This document shows, in pieces, positions 7,307 to 12,684 of a DNA stretch of 13,331 nucleotides. How positions within the stretch are numbered: position 1 is the stretch's first letter; every line of letters begins with the position of its first letter. The notes under the pieces are model-generated. The model was not told where the DNA came from. It saw only the letters and a list, made by a program, of their open reading frames with translations, and did not search any database. The position numbers and the translations under genes were made by a program. The stretch is from Caulobacter sp. (GTDB lineage: Bacteria > Pseudomonadota > Alphaproteobacteria > Caulobacterales > Caulobacteraceae), in the NCBI GenBank assembly GCA_028291125.1, contig JAQGIN010000041.1, positions 1 to 13,331 of the forward strand, given 5' to 3'.

Positions 7307-7750
7307 TCATCCGTTCGGCTTGCGCGCGGCCATGCGCAGCAGGTTCATGGACTTCTGGTAGAAGCCGATGGCCGCGTCGTAATTGGTGCGGGCCTCGGTC
7401 ATCTTCAGCATCTGGTCTTCGAGCGACACCGAATTGCCGTCGAGCGTGGTCTCCGAATCCATGCCCTGCGGCGACTTCCAGATACTGTTGGTGGTGGTCG
7501 GGGCCAGGTGGCCGTTGGTGGTCGACAGCATCCGCACCGGGCCGGGCGGCGTCGCCGCGCCGCCGCGATAGGCCGAGCCGGCGTCCGGAGCGTCGACCGC
7601 GGCCTTGAAGGTGAAGGGCTTCAGATCGCGCGGCGCGTAGCCCGGGGTGTTGGAATTGGCGACGTTCTGAGCCACGACCCTCTGTCGCTCGGACAGATAG
7701 CCCATGCGGCTCTTGAGCATCGAGAAAAGCGGGATGTCATCGGGACCCAT
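7307..7750 (-). CDS. flgB: Flagellar proximal rod protein FlgB
   Basis: First rod subunit of the basal body, exported through the FliP/Q/R gate. It has 147 residues, typical for FlgB. The N-terminal motif LKSRMGYLSERQRVVAQNVA followed by NSNTPGY is the diagnostic rod/hook signature, and the C-terminal helix (LEDQMLKMTEARTNYDAA) is the partner coiled coil. The ATG at 7750 has no recognisable ribosome site. Only 22 nt separate the outer base of the CtrA box (7773) from the ATG, so the transcript may be very short-leadered or leaderless. It is the first gene of flgB-flgC-fliE and divergent from fliO-fliP. Confidence 0.96.
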   Translation of the reverse strand: MGPDDIPLFSMLKSRMGYLSERQRVVAQNVANSNTPGYAPRDLKPFTFKAAVDAPDAGSAYRGGAATPPGPVRMLSTTNGHLAPTTTNSIWKSPQGMDSETTLDGNSVSLEDQMLKMTEARTNYDAAIGFYQKSMNLLRMAARKPNG

Positions 7751-7772
7751 GACTCGGCATGGTGAAGAAACA

Positions 7773-7793
7773 GGGTTAATCGCGCCTTAACCC
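7773..7793. promoter_or_regulatory. Symmetrical CtrA box between flgB and fliO
   Basis: GGGTTAA (7773-7779), seven bases, TTAACCC (7787-7793): a perfect inverted repeat that contains the full CtrA consensus TTAA-N7-TTAACC on both strands. It lies 26 nt from the flgB ATG, measured from the inner TTAA, and 85 nt from the fliO ATG. Two GANTC sites flank it (GACTC at 7751-7755 and 7848-7852). CtrA control of early flagellar promoters is established in Caulobacter. Bidirectional action here is inference. Confidence 0.75.
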
Positions 7794-7875
7794 TCGGCCG
7801 CCGGGCCCGCCCTCACGGGCCGTCAAATCGTCGCACGCCCTCCCCCCGACTCGCGCACTCGTCTATGCGAAGGGG

Positions 7876-8172
7876 ATGGACATCGTCGAATTCATCCGCG
7901 CCGTGGCCGCCCTGGCGGTGACTCTCGGCCTCGTGGGCCTGGTCGCCGTCGGCATCCGCCGCTTCGGCCCCGAGACCCTGGCGCGGCTGGCGGCCGGCCG
8001 CCGCGAGCGCCGGCTGAAGCTGGTCGAGAGCCTGGCCATCGATCCGACCCGCCGGCTGGTGGTGTTCAGCCTCGACGGCGAGGAGCGGCTGCTGCTGCTG
8101 GGAGAGGGCCAGCTGCTGTCGGTGAAGGTCAAGACGCCGCGCCCGGCCAAACCCTCGGAGCCCGTGGTCTGA
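7876..8172 (+). CDS. fliO: Flagellar biosynthesis protein FliO
   Basis: Small membrane protein that helps assemble the FliP ring of the export gate. It has 98 residues: a short periplasmic start, one transmembrane segment (about 8-27, ALAVTLGLVGLVAVG), then a basic cytoplasmic domain with R-R-L-K-L-V-E-S-L-x-I-D-P-x-R-R-L-V and LLLLGEGQLLSVKV, the pattern of short FliO proteins. The ATG at 7876 is directly preceded by AAGGGG, closer than an optimal ribosome site. No better in-frame start is visible. The stop overlaps the fliP start (TGATG). Placement before fliP and the topology support the name more than sequence conservation does, since FliO is a divergent family. Confidence 0.88.
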   Translation: MDIVEFIRAVAALAVTLGLVGLVAVGIRRFGPETLARLAAGRRERRLKLVESLAIDPTRRLVVFSLDGEERLLLLGEGQLLSVKVKTPRPAKPSEPVV

Positions 8173-8969
8173 TGCGCGATTTCTGGAAGACCCTGACCGG
8201 CGCCCGCCCCGAGGACGCCCGCAAGGCGGCGCTAATCGCGCTGCTGGTCACCATCGGCAGCCTGTCGCTGCCGATGGCGGCGCTCGCCCAGTCGGCGGTC
8301 AACGTCAATCTCGGCACCGGGGCCGGCCTGACCGAGCGGGTCGTGCAGCTGGTCGGACTGATGACCGTGCTGTCCCTGGCCCCGTCGATCGTCATCATGA
8401 CCACCTCGTTCGTGCGCATCGTCGTGGTGCTGGGCCTGTTGCGCACCGCCATCGGCGTGCAGCAGAGCCCGCCCAACCCGGTGATCATCAGCCTGGCCCT
8501 GTTCCTTACCGCCATCGTCATGGGCCCGACCTTCGAGAAATCCTACGATCTGGGGGTCAAGCCGCTGCTCGACCACCAGATGGAGCTGCCCGAGGCCTTC
8601 GAGGCGGCTGGCGGTCCGGTGAAGACCTTCATGCTGGCCCAGGTCGACCGCGAGGACCTGGCCCTGTTCGTGCGGCTGTCGCGGATCGAGAAGCCCAAGG
8701 TCCTGCAGGACACCCCGCTGAAGGTGGTCACCCCCGCCTTCATGATCTCCGAGCTGAAGCGCGCCTTCGAGATCGGCTTCCTGCTGTTCATCCCGTTCCT
8801 GGTCATCGATCTGGTGGTGGCCAGCGTGCTGATGAGCATGGGGATGATGATGTTGCCCCCCGCCACGGTCAGCCTGCCCTTCAAACTGATCTTCTTCGTG
8901 CTAGTGGACGGTTGGCGGCTGGTGTGCGGCAGCCTGGTGGAGAGCTTCCACCGCGGCGCGACGGGGTAA
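8172..8969 (+). CDS. fliP: Flagellar export gate protein FliP
   Basis: Core subunit of the type III export gate (a FliP ring with FliQ and FliR) in the inner membrane. It has 265 residues. An N-terminal signal sequence (hydrophobic 20-39, ending MAALAQS, likely cleaved after ALA) is a known FliP feature. The family signature is obvious: SIVIMTTSFVRIVVVLGLLR followed by TAIGVQQSPPNPVIISLALFL, then further C-terminal helices including FEIGFLLFIPFLVIDLVV and MGMMMLPPATVSLPFKLI. Translation is coupled to fliO by a one-base overlap. A ribokinase-family gene begins 9 nt after the stop and may be co-transcribed. Function is certain at family level. Confidence 0.97.
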   Translation: MRDFWKTLTGARPEDARKAALIALLVTIGSLSLPMAALAQSAVNVNLGTGAGLTERVVQLVGLMTVLSLAPSIVIMTTSFVRIVVVLGLLRTAIGVQQSPPNPVIISLALFLTAIVMGPTFEKSYDLGVKPLLDHQMELPEAFEAAGGPVKTFMLAQVDREDLALFVRLSRIEKPKVLQDTPLKVVTPAFMISELKRAFEIGFLLFIPFLVIDLVVASVLMSMGMMMLPPATVSLPFKLIFFVLVDGWRLVCGSLVESFHRGATG

Positions 8970-8978
8970 GGACGTTCG

Positions 8979-9890
8979 ATGGGAGTGTTTGTTCTCGGCT
9001 CGATCAATCTCGACGCCGTGGCGCGGGTCGACGACCTGCCGCGGCCGGGCGAGACCGTGGCCGGGCTGTCGCTCGACCTCTATCCCGGCGGCAAGGGCGG
9101 CAACCAGGCGGTGGCGGCGGCGCGCATGGGCGCCCCGACCCGACTGATGGGCGCGGTCGGCCGCGACGACAGCGGTCCCAGCCTGAAGGCCAAGCTGGCC
9201 GGCTACGGCGTGCAGGTGGCCGACGTCATGGAGCTGTCCAACGCCCCGACCGGCCAGGCCCATGTCTGGGTGTCCCACACCGGCGAGAACATGATCGTGG
9301 TCACCGCCGGCGCCAACGGCCAGATCGGGCCCGGCCACGTGGCCGCCACCTCGCTAGACGGCCAGCGGGTCTATCTGTGCCAGCTGGAGACCCCGGCCCC
9401 GGCCATCGAGGCGCTGTTTCGGATCGGCGCCGCCAAGGGCGCGCTGCGCATCCTCAACGCCGCCCCGGCCCTGCCGCAGGGCGCCGCCCTGTTCCCGCTG
9501 ACCGACATCCTGATCGTCAACCAGACCGAGCTGGCCCGCTACGCCCACATCAAGGACGAGCCGTCGCGCCTGGAGGACGTCTCCCGCGTCGCCCGACGGT
9601 TGATCTCGCGGCCGGACCAGACGGTGATCGTCACCCTCGGGGCCGGCGGCGTCGCCGCGGTGCGCCGCAACGAGGCGTTCCTGGTCGAGGGCCGCAAGGT
9701 CAAGGCGGTGGACGCCACCGGGGCCGGCGACTGTTTCTGCGGCGCCCTGGCCGCGGCCCTGTCGACCGGAACCGACCTCCGCGAAGCGGTGGAGCTGGCC
9801 AACGCCGCCGCCGCCCTGTCGGTGCAGACCGCCGGCGCCGCCCCCTCGATGCCCAGCCGGCGCGAGGTCGAGGCGTTCCTGGCGCAGTAG
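8979..9890 (+). CDS. rbsK: Ribokinase-family (PfkB) sugar kinase
   Basis: Cytoplasmic carbohydrate kinase, probably ribose to ribose-5-phosphate with ATP. It has 303 residues, the usual ribokinase length. PfkB signature 1 is at 37-50 (GGKGGNQAVAAARM), the N-x-x-E metal/phosphate motif at 181-184 (NQTE), and signature 2 with the anion hole and catalytic Asp251 at 245-253 (DATGAGDCF). The N-terminal GSINLDAVARVDDLPRPGET is ribokinase-like rather than fructokinase-like. An AAGGA ribosome site sits 7 nt before the ATG, which lies 9 nt after fliP. The gene ends in tandem stop codons (TAGTAG). No ribose transporter or rbsD is nearby, so the substrate could be another furanose or nucleoside. Confidence 0.85.
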   Translation: MGVFVLGSINLDAVARVDDLPRPGETVAGLSLDLYPGGKGGNQAVAAARMGAPTRLMGAVGRDDSGPSLKAKLAGYGVQVADVMELSNAPTGQAHVWVSHTGENMIVVTAGANGQIGPGHVAATSLDGQRVYLCQLETPAPAIEALFRIGAAKGALRILNAAPALPQGAALFPLTDILIVNQTELARYAHIKDEPSRLEDVSRVARRLISRPDQTVIVTLGAGGVAAVRRNEAFLVEGRKVKAVDATGAGDCFCGALAAALSTGTDLREAVELANAAAALSVQTAGAAPSMPSRREVEAFLAQ

Positions 9891-9925
9891 TAGGGGAACG
9901 GTCTTCCCGCCCCTCTTCTAGATGT

Positions 9926-10059
9926 CGTCATCCCGGGCCTCGTGCCCGGGATCCCTGGCTCAGCTTCCACGGGAGACGCCGCGACGGCGGCGCGCGCCGC
10001 CGTCCCCATCTGCCCTTGCGGCGGACAAAGGGATCCCGGGCACGAGGCCCGGGATGACG
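9926..10059. repeat. Palindromic element: 31-bp perfect inverted repeats around a 22-bp palindrome
   Basis: The arms 9926-9956 and 10029-10059 are exact reverse complements over 31 bp. Each arm contains its own hairpin (CCCGGGC-CTCGT-GCCCGGG in the left arm). A perfect 22-bp palindrome (9983-10004) sits almost exactly at the centre. There is no coding capacity. It lies between convergent genes (rbsK ends 9890, the PAS gene ends 10085), so it could end transcription from both sides. The arm motif (GTCATCCCGGGC...) resembles repeats scattered through many alphaproteobacterial genomes. The composite looks like a REP pair or a small non-autonomous element. Confidence 0.85.
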
Positions 10060-10084
10060 GAGTCTGGAATTTACGAAGACGCCC

Positions 10085-10576
10085 CTAGGCCGCGCGGATG
10101 CCGCTCATGCCGTTGTCGCTCTGCACGCCGACCACGGCGTCGTAGCCGAGGATCATGTCGACGTCGCGGCCGTTGCTGGCCAGCGGCAGGCGCAGCCACA
10201 GGATCGACAGGTGCGAGGCGCCGCGCCAGGCCAGGCTGTGGACGCCGACGCCGGGGCGGCGCTCGTCGACCACCCGGTCCAGTTCCTTGCGCCAGTAGTC
10301 GGCGGCGGCGCTGTTATAGACGTCGGTCAGGCTCTTGCCGGTGATCTCGCGGCCATAGACCGAATACAGGCCGGTGCCGGCCAGGCGCAGGCTGTAGTCG
10401 CGGGGTTCGTTCTGGACGTCGATCAGGCTGACGGTCGGCAGAAGGCGCTTGATGCCGGCGGGCTGCAGGTCGCAACGCCCGGGAAGACTGGCTCCCCGCC
10501 GCAGCGACGCCCAGTACGCGAACATCTCCTGATGCGCGCGGGCCGCCGTGGCCGATGCGCTCAGCTGCGCGTTCAT
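10085..10576 (-). CDS. mopJ: Single-domain PAS protein (PAS_5 family), probable MopJ
   Basis: A 163-residue protein made almost entirely of one PAS_5-type domain: YWASLRRGASLPGRCDLQPAGI, then LLPTVSLIDV, a Y-S-L-R-L-A-G-T-G-L-Y core, GREITGKSLTDVY, and a C-terminal beta region (ILWLRLPLASNGRDVDMILGYD). There is no output domain, no transmembrane segment and no signal peptide. The ATG at 10576 has AGGGA 8 nt upstream; a GTG at 10627 would add 17 residues but has no ribosome site. In C. crescentus the single-domain PAS protein MopJ, a polar regulator that favours CtrA accumulation and motility, is as I recall encoded next to a mucR gene, as here. PAS_5 membership is seen directly. The MopJ name rests on size, context and memory of that locus. 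Its upstream region is unusually rich in GANTC sites. Confidence 0.65.
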   Translation of the reverse strand: MNAQLSASATAARAHQEMFAYWASLRRGASLPGRCDLQPAGIKRLLPTVSLIDVQNEPRDYSLRLAGTGLYSVYGREITGKSLTDVYNSAAADYWRKELDRVVDERRPGVGVHSLAWRGASHLSILWLRLPLASNGRDVDMILGYDAVVGVQSDNGMSGIRAA

Positions 10577-10737
10577 CTTCAGATTCCCTAACAAGCCCTT
10601 GGAATCACGGCGATTCACTATGTTCACTATGTCTTAAGGACCGAATCGTCGGCAAGGGGGAATCGTGTCGCGCGACAAAGTTTCCCGTGCGGAGTCAACC
10701 CGCGGGCGGAACGCCGTTCTTCGAGCGTGGGAAAGGC
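10577..10737 (-). promoter_or_regulatory. mopJ-like upstream region with six GANTC sites and a tandem 9-mer
   Basis: Gap between the PAS gene start and the mucR stop. It holds GANTC sites at 10582-10586, 10602-10606, 10612-10616, 10643-10647, 10660-10664 and 10692-10696, plus two adjacent copies of TTCACTATG (10614-10622 and 10623-10631) and a lone TTAA (10634-10637). I see no complete CtrA box and no confident -35/-10 pair. GANTC is the CcrM methylation site in Caulobacter, so promoter activity here may respond to replication-dependent methylation. That consequence is inference. Confidence 0.6.
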
Positions 10738-11157
10738 TCAGCGGCCCTTGCGCGCCGGCTTGCGGCCGCCCTGGCCCAGGCCCATCTGCTTGGCCAGCTC
10801 GGAGCGGGCCTTGGCGTAGTTGGGGGCCACCATCGGGTAGTCCTTGGGCAGGCCCCACTTGGCGCGGTACTGCTCGGGGCTGAGGTCGTACTGGGTGCGC
10901 AGATGCCGCTTCAGCGACTTGAACCGCCGGCCGTCCTCGAGACAGACGATATAGTCGGGGGTGATCGAGCGCTTGACCGGCACCGCCGGCTCGCGGGCCG
11001 CGGCGGCGGCCGACGCGTCGCGACCACCGGTTCCCGACAGCGCGCGATGGACGCTTCCGATCAAGGCCGGCAGTTCGCTGGCCGGAACGGTATTGGTCGT
11101 GACATAGGCGGAGACAATACCCACCGTCATTTCGATAAGATCGGACCTGTCGTCCAT
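10738..11157 (-). CDS. mucR: MucR/Ros-family transcriptional regulator
   Basis: DNA-binding repressor of the Ros/MucR family. In Caulobacter, MucR1/2 act with SciP to restrain CtrA-activated promoters. It has 139 residues from the ATG at 11157. The N-terminal helical part (1-40, DLIEMTVGIVSAYVTTNTVP) matches the family's self-association region. The C-terminal half has the Ros-type DNA-binding fold: CLEDGRRFKSLKRHLRTQYD, then LSPEQYRAKWGLPKDYPMVA and a basic tail. Cys72 and His85 of the classical zinc site are present, but the other two ligands are replaced (Asp75, and Gln89/Tyr90), as in zinc-independent Ros relatives. The frame stays open to 11217 upstream, but that extension is not family-like. 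The AT-rich gap upstream is a plausible autoregulatory target. Confidence 0.9.
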   Translation of the reverse strand: MDDRSDLIEMTVGIVSAYVTTNTVPASELPALIGSVHRALSGTGGRDASAAAAAREPAVPVKRSITPDYIVCLEDGRRFKSLKRHLRTQYDLSPEQYRAKWGLPKDYPMVAPNYAKARSELAKQMGLGQGGRKPARKGR

Positions 11158-11390
11158 TTCTGGCCTAGCCTGTGGTGAACTGGTTTTTGGGAGACTTGGG
11201 ATCGACGCCGAAAACAACTCGAATCCTACAGACAGGAACCGCGGCGGCCCCTCGCACGAGGGTGACCACGCAAGTCCGCCTATATGATATCACGAAGGCG
11301 GGTGCAATAGACTTGGAGTCCGACCGTGCTTCAATAAAACGTCGGACTTTATAGCTTTTAATCGCCGAATGCGTTCGACGATAATTTAAA
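11158..11390 (-). promoter_or_regulatory. AT-enriched mucR upstream region with inverted repeat
   Basis: A 233-nt gap without a gene, visibly richer in A/T than the surroundings, especially 11325-11390. On the minus strand TTGCAC (11302-11307), 17 nt, TATAGG (11279-11284) is a possible sigma-70-like promoter giving a leader of roughly 115 nt. An 8-bp perfect inverted repeat (AGTCCGAC 11317-11324, GTCGGACT 11341-11348, 16-nt loop) could be an operator or the end of the DUF2336 transcript. GANTC sites lie at 11221-11225 and 11316-11320. MucR proteins bind AT-rich DNA and often control their own genes, so autoregulation is plausible. Confidence 0.45.
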
Positions 11391-12620
11391 TCAGCGCTGA
11401 AACTCAGTCGGAAGCGCCAGTGCGGAGCTCCGTTGTGCAGCCGAATATTCGTCTGTCGCCGCTTCGTCACCCTCGCGGACGGCCTGCAGCAGGGCCGGGG
11501 TCAGGGCCGAGGACAGCGACCAGTCCCAATAGCGTAACACCGTTTGGGCCTGGTCGAGGCCGATCATGTCGAACACCGCCAGCACCCGCTCGAACGCCGC
11601 GGTGGGCGCGCCCGACGGGTCGGCCTCGGGGCGGCGCAGGCCGCGCCACAGGGCCCGGATCGCCGTGCGCGGCAGGCCAGCGGCCTTGCACAGCACGGCC
11701 AGAGGTTCGCCGCCGGGGTCGGCGAAGATCTTGGTCCCGGTCATCGGCTTGAGGCCCGACAGGTAGGAGATCTCCTCGGCGGTCTCGCGGGTCAGGCCGT
11801 TCTGGGCGGCGGCGACGGCGGCCTCCAGGCTGTCGAACGGACTCTGGGCGATGGCGGCGCGGTTGCGCTGGCGGCGGTCGATGAACGCCAGGGTCCGGCG
11901 CGACATCGGGTCGGCGCCCGCCTCGCCCGAGGGGTCGGGGAAGATGTCGGCGAGGGCGTCGCGCAGGATGTCGCGGGAGACGGCGTAGCGCTGCAGGATC
12001 GCCCAACGGGTCTGGGCGTCGCACCACCAGAAGATCACGCAGGCATGGCTCGGCCGCAGCTCGGGCCGACGCAGCAGCAGCGGGATCAGCCGCGGCGCGC
12101 GGCGCGAGGCCGCCGCCAGGGCCTCGACGGCGGCGTGGCCGAGTTGGGCTTGATCGTTGCGCAGCAGGGCCTCGAGCGCCGGCCCCTCGCCGGTCGCGGC
12201 CAGCACGTCGGCCAGGGCCTCGCCGACCTCGCGGCGCTGGGCGATCAGCCGCCGATGCTCGGGACCGGCCGAGCGGGCGCAGTCGATCAGGTCGGCGTCG
12301 CCGAGCCACACCGCCTCCTCGAGCAGCGGCCGCGCCACGGCGATCAGGTCGTTCAGCAGCAGGCGGACCAAGGGCCCCGGCAGGTCGCCGAACGGGGCCA
12401 GCCGCTGGGCCACCCGCTCGCGCTCGCCCGGCGACGCCTCGCGCAGCGCCTCGACCAGCAGGTCGCCCGTCATCGCCCGCTCGAAACCGTTGGCGCGGCT
12501 GGCCGGCAGGCAGACCACGTCGGCCAGCCGCTTGAGCAGGGCCGCGCGGGTCCGCGCCGCGGTCTCGATGGCGACCGGCGGGTCCAGTGGTGGAAGAATG
12601 GCGTCTTGGCTCATGATCAT
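11391..12620 (-). CDS. DUF2336-family protein of unknown function
   Basis: A 409-residue soluble protein with no signal peptide or membrane segment. It resembles the alphaproteobacterial DUF2336 family: an early segment LLVEALREASPGERERVAQR followed by LAPFGDLPGPLVRLLLNDLI, VARPLLEEAVWLGDADLIDCA, a series of short Ala/Leu-rich helices of HEAT-like character, and a conserved aromatic stretch HACVIFWWCDAQTRWAILQRY. No catalytic motif can be recognised, so I assign no function. The helical-repeat look suggests a protein-interaction role. The start may be the ATG at 12620 or the one at 12614; neither has a strong ribosome site. It lies upstream of mucR on the same strand, separated by 233 nt with an inverted repeat, so it is probably a separate transcription unit. 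Confidence 0.78.
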   Translation of the reverse strand: MIMSQDAILPPLDPPVAIETAARTRAALLKRLADVVCLPASRANGFERAMTGDLLVEALREASPGERERVAQRLAPFGDLPGPLVRLLLNDLIAVARPLLEEAVWLGDADLIDCARSAGPEHRRLIAQRREVGEALADVLAATGEGPALEALLRNDQAQLGHAAVEALAAASRRAPRLIPLLLRRPELRPSHACVIFWWCDAQTRWAILQRYAVSRDILRDALADIFPDPSGEAGADPMSRRTLAFIDRRQRNRAAIAQSPFDSLEAAVAAAQNGLTRETAEEISYLSGLKPMTGTKIFADPGGEPLAVLCKAAGLPRTAIRALWRGLRRPEADPSGAPTAAFERVLAVFDMIGLDQAQTVLRYWDWSLSSALTPALLQAVREGDEAATDEYSAAQRSSALALPTEFQR

Positions 12621-12684
12621 CCCGGCGGCCGCGCGGTCGCCCGGCGCGATCAGAGCAAATCGCCCTTAATTTCGCGTGAGCGCC

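Noticed and set aside
9891..10084. Insertion sequence with transposase between rbsK and the PAS gene
   Set aside because: There are inverted repeats but only 72 nt between them and no coding frame. At most it is a non-autonomous repeat.
10577..10627. GTG start at 10627 for the PAS protein
   Set aside because: It lacks a ribosome site and would run through the tandem repeat and GANTC cluster. The ATG at 10576 has AGGGA at good spacing.
11158..11217. N-terminal extension of MucR by 20 residues (start at 11217)
   Set aside because: The extension has no family similarity and removes the leader. The ATG at 11157 gives the normal MucR beginning.
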